In this document: in pieces, positions 1-5,689 of the stretch | How the letters are laid out: the number at the start of each line of letters is the position of its first letter | Numbering within the stretch: position 1 is the stretch's first letter | DNA from: an uncultured Candidatus Competibacteraceae bacterium | GTDB lineage: Bacteria; Pseudomonadota; Gammaproteobacteria; Competibacterales; Competibacteraceae | Assembly (NCBI GenBank): GCA_937960715.1 | Contig: CALGOO010000024.1 | Span: 1 to 10,415, forward strand | Direction: 5' to 3' | Length of the DNA: 10,415 nucleotides | Notes under the pieces: generated by a model | What the model was told of the DNA's origin: nothing | Database searches by the model: none | What the model saw: the letters and a program-made list of their open reading frames with translations, nothing else | Made by a program: the position numbers and the translations under genes

Positions 1-461
1 ATTTCACCGGCGACGGCGCGCGCCGCGACGCGGACGGCTACTACTGGATCACCGGGCGCGTGGACGACGTGATCAACGTCTCCGGTCACCGCATGGGCAC
101 CGCCGAGGTCGAATCGGCGCTGGTGCTCCACCCGGCGGTCGCCGAGGCCGCCGTGGTTGGCTTCCCGCACGACATCAAGGGTCAGGGCATCTACGCCTAC
201 GTGACCCTGAAGGTCGGCGTCGAACCGACCGAGGCGCTGCGCAAGGAGCTGATCGCTCACGTCCGCAAGGAAATCGGCCCCATCGCCTCGCCGGACGCCT
301 TGCAATGGGCGCCCAGTCTGCCCAAGACCCGCTCCGGCAAGATCATGCGCCGCATCCTGCGCAAGATCGCCGCCAACGAGGTGGATCAACTGGGCGATAC
401 CTCGACCCTGGCCGATCCGAACGTGGTCACTGACCTGGTCGACAACCGCGCGGTCAAGTAA
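1..461 (+). CDS. acs: Acetyl-CoA synthetase, C-terminal part (5' end outside the window)
   Basis: The reading frame is open from the left edge (first full codon at 3) to TAA at 459-461. It encodes the mobile C-terminal domain of an AMP-forming acyl-CoA synthetase. The hinge and C-domain signatures are visible: FTGD, then YYWITGRVDDVINVSGHR, then GTAEVESAL, and near the end PKTRSGKIMRRILRKIA. The Lys of RSGK (codon 339-341) is the conserved adenylation-step lysine, which is acetylated in enzymes of this family. The stretch GQGIYAYVTL favours acetyl-CoA synthetase over the related propionyl-CoA ligase. The cytoplasmic enzyme turns acetate, ATP and CoA into acetyl-CoA, AMP and pyrophosphate. About 153 of the usual ~650 residues are present. 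The gene ends just before an intrinsic terminator and converges on the gene at 496-1413. Confidence 0.93.
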   Translation, partial: FTGDGARRDADGYYWITGRVDDVINVSGHRMGTAEVESALVLHPAVAEAAVVGFPHDIKGQGIYAYVTLKVGVEPTEALRKELIAHVRKEIGPIASPDALQWAPSLPKTRSGKIMRRILRKIAANEVDQLGDTSTLADPNVVTDLVDNRAVK

Positions 462-495
462 CTCGCTCGTTTCCAATAAAACTTAACGACGAGCT

Positions 496-1413
496 TCAGC
501 CCTGACCCGGCCGCCGTTCGAGGCGACCGGGTTTTTTCACGGCTCCGCGGGGGGACCGGCGCCCGCCGGTTTCGTCGATCCAGGCGTTCACCAGCCGCGC
601 CGGAGTTAGATCGAAGTACACGTTGCGTACGGTCACCGCCGGCCAATCCGGCGCTCCCAGTTCCGCCGCCGCCATTTCCTCCAGTTCCGGCGTGGGCTCG
701 TCCGGCGCGCGCCACTTGAAGCTTTCGCAGCAGACATGGAATGGTACGCCCTGGTCGCGCGCCGCCAGGGCCAGCGGGTAGGTACCTGCCTTGTTGACGA
801 CCGCGCCATCGGCCAGCACGCTGTCAGCGCCCACCAGTACGGCGTCGGCCTGGGCGACGAACAACCCCATTTGCGCGTCGGTGATGCAGGTGGTCGGCAC
901 CCGCCACGCGGAAAGTCGCTCCGCCAGCCGGCGTCCCTCGCCCAGCGGCCGCGATTCGGTGACGATCATCCGCAAGCCGTCATCCTTGAGTAGCCGACAC
1001 GTCTCCATCACCGTCGAACTGAGGCTGTGGGTCATCACCGTCCGGCCCGAACCGAGCAGCCTGGCGGCGTGAACGGCGCATTCGGCCACCGCCCGCCGCG
1101 AGGCGGCGATCAGGGCCTCCGCCCGCTCGGCGGCCAGCTCGCGGGCGACGACCAGCGTTGAATCGGCGGGCGGCGGCAAACTCTCTCGCCAGCGCCGCAA
1201 TAGATTCCGGATCGGCGCCATGCTGGGCCGGGCCGTGATCAGATCGTCGGCCAAGGACAACAGACGTCTCCACAGTTCCAAGGCATCCGCCACTGGCAGC
1301 GTTCGCGCCGCCTCCGCCAACAGCTCCAGGGCGCGGCGGGCCAGCTCGCTGGCCCCCCGCGCGCGATCATTGCGAATTTCCGCAACCCAAAGGTTGAATT
1401 GTGCGAGGCTCAT
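496..1413 (-). CDS. IF-2B / ribose-1,5-bisphosphate isomerase superfamily protein
   Basis: A 305-residue protein of the superfamily holding eIF-2B alpha/beta/delta, methylthioribose-1-phosphate isomerase (MtnA) and archaeal ribose-1,5-bisphosphate isomerase. Residues 1-115 form a helical N-terminal region. The Rossmann-like C-domain shows MTHSLSS (127-133), TESRPLGEG (152-160), VGADSVLADGAVVNKAGTYP (194-213), a segment ending in ESFKW (230-234) and NVYFDLTPARLVNAWIDE (264-281). The Asp of GAD (197), a catalytic residue in the isomerases, is kept. The catalytic Cys of the isomerase THC motif is Ser130, as in eIF2B-like non-enzymatic members. The last ~24 residues are basic, lack family similarity and overlap the acs terminator. 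The ATG is at 1411-1413 and has no clear Shine-Dalgarno. The substrate is unknown; it may act on or sense a phosphorylated sugar or nucleotide. The fold is secure, the function is not. Confidence 0.8.
   Translation of the reverse strand: MSLAQFNLWVAEIRNDRARGASELARRALELLAEAARTLPVADALELWRRLLSLADDLITARPSMAPIRNLLRRWRESLPPPADSTLVVARELAAERAEALIAASRRAVAECAVHAARLLGSGRTVMTHSLSSTVMETCRLLKDDGLRMIVTESRPLGEGRRLAERLSAWRVPTTCITDAQMGLFVAQADAVLVGADSVLADGAVVNKAGTYPLALAARDQGVPFHVCCESFKWRAPDEPTPELEEMAAAELGAPDWPAVTVRNVYFDLTPARLVNAWIDETGGRRSPRGAVKKPGRLERRPGQG
506..537 (+). terminator. Rho-independent terminator of acs
   Basis: The left arm CCCGGCCGCC (506-515) pairs with GGCGACCGGG (522-531), with one C-A mismatch in ten positions and a loop GTTCGA. 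Six T follow at 532-537. The T run is on the + strand only, so the element serves acs. It lies within the last codons of the opposite-strand gene, where the A run reads as Lys-Lys. Confidence 0.85.
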
Positions 1414-1502
1414 TGTCCAAAATTCATCGTAAATAACCAGAAACTAGCCGGCATCCCCACCGGCGATCCCGCCCATCCCACCATATTACGAGGAGACCGG
1501 CC

Positions 1503-1835
1503 ATGAGCGATGTTGATCCCATTATCGGCAATTGGTATCGCAATCAGGAAACTGGCAACGATTTCGAGGTCGTCGCCTTGGATGAGGACGCCCAGACCAT
1601 CGAAATCCAGTATTTCGACGGTGAGCTGGAGGAACTGGATCTGGACGCCTGGTATGAGCTGGCGATCGACGCCATCGAGGCTCCGGAAGACTGGTCCGGC
1701 CCTTTCGACGAAATGGATGTGGATGATTTGGGCTACGATGAAGGCAAGGATGAGGACGAGGACGAGGACGTCGATGGCGACGAGGACGAACTCAGCGACG
1801 AGGACGATCTGCTGGCCGATCGCGATGAGGATTGA
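1503..1835 (+). CDS. Small very acidic conserved protein (DUF6763-like)
   Basis: A 110-residue cytoplasmic protein without signal peptide or membrane segment. The start is supported by AGGAG at 1491-1495, seven bases before ATG. Residues 1-75 look folded, with the pattern DPIIGNWYRN, TGNDFEVVALDEDAQTIEIQ, YFDGELEELDLDAWYEL and PEDWSGPFDEM. This resembles short gammaproteobacterial proteins grouped as DUF6763; the family name is from memory and moderately certain. Residues ~76-110 are almost all Asp and Glu, coded by GAY/GAR triplet runs at about 1739-1832. Such tails often act as nucleic-acid mimics or binding decoys, but nothing here shows that role. It is divergent from the IF-2B-like gene with an 89-bp gap and is followed by a 277-bp stretch without a gene. 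Function unknown. Confidence 0.8.
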   Translation: MSDVDPIIGNWYRNQETGNDFEVVALDEDAQTIEIQYFDGELEELDLDAWYELAIDAIEAPEDWSGPFDEMDVDDLGYDEGKDEDEDEDVDGDEDELSDEDDLLADRDED

Positions 1836-2112
1836 GCGCCGATCCCAGCCGTGTCCCACGCCACCCCGATCTCAGGCCGGGAGCGTGGTCCATGCGCGAA
1901 CGAAATGGAGTTTTCCCACCCAATCCTTGGGCTCAAACGATGAACCAGCTCATCATCCTCGACGCGACCCATCCACAGTGGCGGACCGGATTCCGGCGCA
2001 TCGATGACCAGGGACGAGAAGACCCACATCGCCACGATGCTGGAGAGGCCGACATGAACGTGCTCGGCGCAGCGCCACCACCGGTTGAGCGGACGCAGCC
2101 GCGACTGCCGTG
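1836..2112. other. Intergenic stretch without a convincing gene
   Basis: Reading frames cross this stretch on both strands, including one from TTG at 1832 to TGA at 2113 (+) and a longer one on the minus strand. None has a Shine-Dalgarno, a recognisable motif or similarity that I can name. Third-position GC by eye is not clearly raised in either frame. No T-tailed hairpin or strong sigma70 promoter stands out. It may hold the promoter of the downstream operon or a decayed gene. Confidence 0.4.
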
Positions 2113-2973
2113 ATGACGGACAAGCGCGACTATCTGGCCGTCCTGGGCATTCCACTGTGGCTGCCGCGCCGACCACCGGCCGAACAGCCGCGGCTCGTGG
2201 ACCTGCCCCTCCCGCTGACGGAAACGGGCCCAGGCGCAAGACTTGAGGTGGAAGATACGGGAACCGAAGGGTTATCCAGCGACGACCGGATGCCACCAAT
2301 GGTCGACAATTCGAAACCACGCCTTGAAACCGCCGCCGATCCTTCCCGCGCCGCGCCCAACCGTCGGGCGGCAACCATCGCCGGCATGGGCTGGGAAGAA
2401 CTGGCGGCGGCGGTGCGCGAATGCACCGCCTGCGGATTGTGCGCCACCCGCACCCAAACGGTGTTTGGCGTCGGCAACCGCCAGGCGGACTGGCTGGTGA
2501 TCGGCGAAGCGCCCGGCGCGGATGAAGACCGGCAGGGCGAACCATTCGTCGGGCGGGCCGGCAAGCTGCTGAATCCGATGCTGCTGGCGGTCGGTCTGAA
2601 ACGCGAGCAGGTCTACATCGCCAATGTCTTGAAGTGCCGCCCGCCGGAGAATCGCGACCCGACCCCGGACGAGGCCGCGCAATGCCGGCCGTTCCTGAAC
2701 CGGCAAATCGCGCTGATCCGGCCGCGTCTTGTTCTTGCCGTGGGCCGTATCGCCGCCCAGAGTCTGCTGGCGACCGATACCCCCATCGGCAAGCTGCGTG
2801 GCCGGGTGCATCGCCTGGGACCGGCCCGTGTTCCGCTGGTGGTGACCTACCACCCCGCCTACCTGCTGCGCTCGCCGCGCGAAAAACGCAAGGTCTGGGA
2901 TGACCTGCGGCTCGCTCGGCGCGCGCTGGCCACCGAGCCTTCCGCGCCGGCCGAAAACACCGTCGAACCATGA
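2113..2973 (+). CDS. Family 4 (Fe-S) uracil-DNA glycosylase
   Basis: A 286-residue base-excision repair enzyme that removes uracil from DNA. The catalytic domain covers ~95-275. The uracil-binding motif is GEAPGADED (131-139), followed by PFVGRAGKLL, and the second active-site motif is HPAYLLR (247-253). Cys104, Cys107, Cys175 and Cys191 fit the 4Fe-4S ligands of family 4 enzymes; the 16-residue step between the last two matches the family, and Cys110 is extra. The first ~17 residues carry a YLAVLGIPLWLPRR-type motif seen at the N-terminus of gammaproteobacterial homologues, then ~70 residues of Pro/Arg/Asp-rich, probably disordered linker. This makes the protein longer than the ~200-residue thermophile enzymes. 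GTG at 2110 directly before ATG at 2113 is an alternative start; an in-frame TGA at 2086 limits extension. No clear Shine-Dalgarno is seen. Its stop overlaps the rimI start by 4 bp (ATGA). Confidence 0.9.
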   Translation: MTDKRDYLAVLGIPLWLPRRPPAEQPRLVDLPLPLTETGPGARLEVEDTGTEGLSSDDRMPPMVDNSKPRLETAADPSRAAPNRRAATIAGMGWEELAAAVRECTACGLCATRTQTVFGVGNRQADWLVIGEAPGADEDRQGEPFVGRAGKLLNPMLLAVGLKREQVYIANVLKCRPPENRDPTPDEAAQCRPFLNRQIALIRPRLVLAVGRIAAQSLLATDTPIGKLRGRVHRLGPARVPLVVTYHPAYLLRSPREKRKVWDDLRLARRALATEPSAPAENTVEP

Positions 2974-3437
2974 GCACCCCACCAGAACCCGGCATCGGCC
3001 GGTTCCGCCCGATGCTGTACGCCGACCTGAAGGAGGTTCTCGCCATCGAACGGCGGGCCTACCAGTTTGCCTGGACCGATGGCATCTTGCGCGATTGTCT
3101 TCGCGCCGGCTATCTCTGCCGGGTGTTGGAAACGCCGCATGGCTTCATTCAGGCCTACGCGGTGATGTCGGCCGCGGTCGGCGAAGCCCACATCCTCAAC
3201 TTCTGCGTGCGCCCGGAATTGCAAGGGCGCGGCCTGGCGCGACGGATGCTCGATCACCTGCTGGAAGGGGCACGCTTGGAGCGGGTCCAGACGATCTTTC
3301 TCGAAGTCCGCCTTTCCAATACCCGCGCCATGCGGCTTTACGCCTCGGCTGGATTTTGCGAGGTTGGCCTACGATCCGGCTATTACCCATCGACCAGCGG
3401 GCGGGAAGACGCGCTGGTGATGGCCAAGGAGTTGTAA
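2970..3437 (+). CDS. rimI: Ribosomal protein S18-alanine N-acetyltransferase RimI
   Basis: A 155-residue GNAT-fold acetyltransferase. RimI moves an acetyl group from acetyl-CoA to the N-terminal Ala of ribosomal protein S18. The acetyl-CoA pyrophosphate loop is QGRGLA (85-90), preceded by FCVRPEL. The RimI hallmark follows: LEVRLSNTRAMRLY, AGFCEVGLRSGYYP. Glu112 and Tyr124 are twelve residues apart, as are the general base Glu103 and acid Tyr115 of the enteric enzyme. Length is normal (about 150). The first ~10 residues are a short extra leader. The ATG at 2970 overlaps the uracil-DNA glycosylase stop by 4 bp, so translation is probably coupled. The gene pair glycosylase-rimI is a usual gammaproteobacterial arrangement. 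Confidence 0.92.
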   Translation: MSTPPEPGIGRFRPMLYADLKEVLAIERRAYQFAWTDGILRDCLRAGYLCRVLETPHGFIQAYAVMSAAVGEAHILNFCVRPELQGRGLARRMLDHLLEGARLERVQTIFLEVRLSNTRAMRLYASAGFCEVGLRSGYYPSTSGREDALVMAKEL

Positions 3438-3440
3438 GGC

Positions 3441-3833
3441 ATGTCCGGCTATCTTGCGCTCAAGCATCTGCACCTGACCACCGTGATCCTCAGCTTCGCC
3501 CTGTTCGTGTTGCGCGGGCTGTGGATGCTGGTGGATTCGCCCCAACTCCAGCGACGCTGGGTTCGGATCGCACCGCATCTGATCGATACCGCCCTGCTGG
3601 CCAGCGCCATCGGCCTGACCCTGATCCTCCAACAATATCCGTTCGTCAACGGCTGGCTCACCACCAAGGTCCTGGCCCTGATCGTCTACATCGTTCTCGG
3701 CGGCGTCGCGCTCCGGCACGGTCCGACCCGCGCGATCCGCGCCACCGCCTGGGTTGCGGCCCTGGCGACGTTCGGTTACATCGTCAGCGTCGCCCTGACC
3801 CGTCAGCCGCTCGGTTTTCTGGCGGGATGGTGA
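3441..3833 (+). CDS. SirB2-family integral membrane protein
   Basis: A 130-residue hydrophobic protein with four predicted membrane helices at about 8-29, 45-65, 73-95 and 101-123. The opening YLALKHLHLTTVILSFALF, then FVLRGLWML, PHLIDTALLASAIGL and WLTTKVLALIVYIVLG are typical of SirB2 family proteins (named as regulators of invasion genes in Salmonella, but biochemically uncharacterised). The start is supported by AAGGAG at 3426-3431, nine bases before ATG and inside the end of rimI. The gap to rimI is only 3 bp, so it is the last gene of the glycosylase-rimI operon. No function beyond inner-membrane location can be read from the sequence. Confidence 0.85.
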   Translation: MSGYLALKHLHLTTVILSFALFVLRGLWMLVDSPQLQRRWVRIAPHLIDTALLASAIGLTLILQQYPFVNGWLTTKVLALIVYIVLGGVALRHGPTRAIRATAWVAALATFGYIVSVALTRQPLGFLAGW

Positions 3834-3856
3834 ATCGCGCAGCCAACCGCGCCATC

Positions 3857-3882
3857 AAAAACGCCGCCCCGAAGGCGGCGTT
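3857..3882 (-). terminator. Rho-independent terminator of the phasin gene
   Basis: A perfect 9-bp stem, AACGCCGCC (3860-3868) with GGCGGCGTT (3874-3882), has a 5-base loop. On the minus strand it is followed by five T (complement of A at 3857-3861), so it ends transcription from the phasin gene. In the + direction only two T follow, so it is at best a weak terminator for the sirB2 operon. Confidence 0.75.
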
Positions 3883-3910
3883 CCAGCGTGGCTCAAGGCC
3901 CGCGCGGCGG

Positions 3911-4243
3911 TTACCCGAATAGCAGATCCAACAGATTTCGCCGGGTGGCCTGGTCGGCCTGGCGGTAGTTGTCGGCGTTCCATTCGACCATCGTCCAGGC
4001 ATCGTCCAGCATTCGATGACCAACGAAGCTCAGCACGGCGAACTGGCTGTCCGCCACCTCGCGCAGGCCGTGCGGATCGGTTACCTTGAGCGCCACCTTG
4101 AACTGGGCGACGCCCAGATCGACATACGCCTTCAGGCTATCCATCCGCAACGTGGCCCATTGTTCGACCCGCTCGATCACGAGCTGATTGGTCCGCCGCA
4201 GCGGCGCGCCCCACTGACTCCACAACGCAGGCATTTGATACAT
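3911..4243 (-). CDS. Short phasin-family protein (PHA granule-associated)
   Basis: A 110-residue, helix-rich, soluble protein. The pattern LVIERVEQWATLRMDSLKAY, VDLGVAQFKVALKVTDPHGL and REVADSQFAVLSFVGHRMLD resembles the amphipathic helical repeat of phasins (Phasin_2 type), where a KVTDP/LKDP turn is common. Phasins coat polyhydroxyalkanoate granules and control their size. The start at 4241-4243 is chosen because GGAG lies eight bases upstream (4252-4255) and a promoter-like -10 lies just before it. A longer frame reaching back to 4558 would run through this control region and into fbp. It is shorter than many phasins (150-190 residues). It is divergent from fbp and ends before a good terminator. 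The family call is by pattern only. Confidence 0.68.
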   Translation of the reverse strand: MYQMPALWSQWGAPLRRTNQLVIERVEQWATLRMDSLKAYVDLGVAQFKVALKVTDPHGLREVADSQFAVLSFVGHRMLDDAWTMVEWNADNYRQADQATRRNLLDLLFG

Positions 4244-4277
4244 GGCGTTATCTCCATCCAATCTTGTGAGCGACTGG

Positions 4278-4307
4278 AGTATAGCAGGGAATGCTGCGTC
4301 GCGACAT
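4278..4307 (-). promoter_or_regulatory. Candidate promoter of the phasin gene
   Basis: On the minus strand, TATACT (4278-4283) differs from the sigma70 -10 consensus at one position. A weak -35, ATGTCG (4302-4307), lies 18 bases upstream. Transcription would begin near 4271, about 28 bases before the start codon. Confidence 0.45.
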
Positions 4308-4338
4308 AAGACGTCGGGCAACCCACGCGACGATAAAC

Positions 4339-4367
4339 CTGAAAATTCCTGTGTCCAATGATATAGT
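4339..4367 (+). promoter_or_regulatory. Candidate sigma70 promoter of fbp
   Basis: CTGAAA (4339-4344, four of six to TTGACA), a 17-base spacer and TATAGT (4362-4367, five of six to TATAAT), with TGA directly before the -10 as in extended -10 promoters. The start of transcription would be near 4374, leaving a leader of about 70 bases before the fbp ATG. Confidence 0.6.
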
Positions 4368-4442
4368 TGAGCCGGCGGCCCGACCGGCGGGTATCCGCCT
4401 CGTCCCGCCACATCGATTTCGCGCCACTCAGGGACAACCATC

Positions 4443-5462
4443 ATGCCCATCGGTACCACCATCACTGAATTCATCATCGAAGAACAACGACGAATCAAGG
4501 GCGTTTCGGGCGATTTCACCGCGCTGATCAACGACATCGTCATCGCCTGCAAGGCCATTTCCAGCGCTGTCCGCTACGGCAGCCTGGTGGGCGTTCTGGG
4601 CGCCGCCGACACCGAGAACATCCAGGGCGAGACCCAGAAGAAGCTGGATGTGATTTCCAACAATCTGTTCATCAAACGCAACGAATGGGCCGGTCATGTC
4701 GCCGCCATGGCTTCCGAGGAGATGAACGACGTCTACCACCTGCCGATCCAGTATCCGCGCGGCAAGTACCTGCTGGTGTTCGATCCGCTGGACGGTTCTT
4801 CCAACACCGACGTCAACGGCGTGGTGGGCACCATCTTCTCGATCATGCGCCGTCCCGAGGGCTCGGTCGGCGAGCCGACCGAGGACGACTTCCTGCAACC
4901 CGGCGCCCGCCAGGTCTGCGCTGGCTACGCCCTGTACGGACCGTCCTCGATGATGGTCCTCACCACCGGCCACGGAGTCAACGGCTTCACCTTGGATCAG
5001 CGTATTGGGGAGTACATCCTGACCAACCCCAACATGAAGATTCCCGAGGATGCCCAGGAATTCTCCATCAATGCCTCCTACATGCGCTTCTGGGATCCGC
5101 CGGTGCGCCGCTACATCGACGAGTGCCTGGCCGGCAAGGAAGGTCCGCGCCGCAAGGACTTCAATATGCGCTGGGCCGGAGCGATGATCGCCGACGTGCA
5201 TCGGGTGCTGTGTCAGGGGGGCGTGTTTCTGTATCCCATCGACCGCAAGCTGCGCGCCAAGAACCAGGAGGGCAAACTGCGCCTGCTGTACGAAGCCAAT
5301 CCGATGAGCTTCATCGTCGAACAGGCCGGCGGGCTGGCCACCACCGGCGCCCAGCGGATCATGGAACTGCAGCCCACCGATCTTCATCAGCGCTGTCCGG
5401 TGATCGTAGGGTCAAGGAATGAAGTCGAGCGGATCATTTCCTACCACCTTGAAGCCCAGTGA
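4443..5462 (+). CDS. fbp: Fructose-1,6-bisphosphatase, class 1
   Basis: A 339-residue cytoplasmic enzyme hydrolysing fructose 1,6-bisphosphate to fructose 6-phosphate, the committed step of gluconeogenesis and also part of the Calvin cycle. The metal and substrate sites are complete: ASEEM (Glu92, Glu93), FDPLDGSSNTDVN (Asp114, Asp117), RWAGAMIADVHR, GGVFLYP and LLYEANPMSFIVEQAGG (Glu284). Length equals the usual ~330-340 residues. ATG at 4443 has a modest AGGGA at 4430-4434. The gene stands alone, divergent from the phasin and closed by a hairpin at 5544-5582. The IKGVSGDFTALINDIVIACK N-terminus is typical of class 1 proteobacterial enzymes. Confidence 0.96.
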   Translation: MPIGTTITEFIIEEQRRIKGVSGDFTALINDIVIACKAISSAVRYGSLVGVLGAADTENIQGETQKKLDVISNNLFIKRNEWAGHVAAMASEEMNDVYHLPIQYPRGKYLLVFDPLDGSSNTDVNGVVGTIFSIMRRPEGSVGEPTEDDFLQPGARQVCAGYALYGPSSMMVLTTGHGVNGFTLDQRIGEYILTNPNMKIPEDAQEFSINASYMRFWDPPVRRYIDECLAGKEGPRRKDFNMRWAGAMIADVHRVLCQGGVFLYPIDRKLRAKNQEGKLRLLYEANPMSFIVEQAGGLATTGAQRIMELQPTDLHQRCPVIVGSRNEVERIISYHLEAQ

Positions 5463-5543
5463 TCCGGTAACGGTGGTTTCACGCGGGCCGCCAGCGATCA
5501 GCGCCGACGGTGCGGGCCCAGGCCACCGGGCCGAAAAAATCCA

Positions 5544-5582
5544 TGGAGCGCGAGCACGATTCCAACGGCGCGCTCCATTTTT
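5544..5582 (+). terminator. Likely terminator downstream of fbp
   Basis: A perfect 10-bp stem, ATGGAGCGCG (5544-5553) with CGCGCTCCAT (5570-5579), has a 16-base loop and a short T run at 5579-5582. Upstream A (5535-5540) give TTTTTT on the minus strand, so it could work in both directions, although no minus-strand gene is nearby. The large loop lowers confidence. Confidence 0.6.
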
Positions 5583-5689
5583 CTCCCCAACGCTTGCTAG
5601 TATGTTACTCATCGACCTGTCAAGCGCCAGGCCAGGGACGCCGACTTCCACCCCCTCCGACCGTTGGAACCGCAAGAAGACCGTTCACC

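Noticed and set aside
1739..1832. GA-rich triplet run considered as a tandem-repeat array
   Set aside because: It is in frame as the acidic tail of a coding sequence, and the units are imperfect; no separate repeat element is needed.
1733..3046. Long open frame on the minus strand, opposite the acidic protein and the uracil-DNA glycosylase
   Set aside because: It is antisense to two well-supported genes, its translation is Ser/Arg/Pro-rich without domains, and its Ser-rich end is only the mirror of the GA-rich repeat.
2900..3922. 340-codon + frame over rimI and the SirB2-like gene
   Set aside because: Arg/Pro-rich translation in the wrong frame of two recognised genes; it also runs through a terminator hairpin.
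4244..4558. Upstream extension of the phasin frame
   Set aside because: It crosses both candidate promoters and the start of fbp; the ATG at 4243 has a good Shine-Dalgarno.
4428..5387. 319-codon open frame antisense to fbp
   Set aside because: fbp has complete catalytic motifs on the + strand; the antisense product has no recognisable family and is explained by GC-rich codon bias.
5510..5689. Upstream extension of the FimX-like gene
   Set aside because: It would translate through the fbp terminator hairpin, has no Shine-Dalgarno and encodes no conserved sequence; ATG 5690 is preferred.
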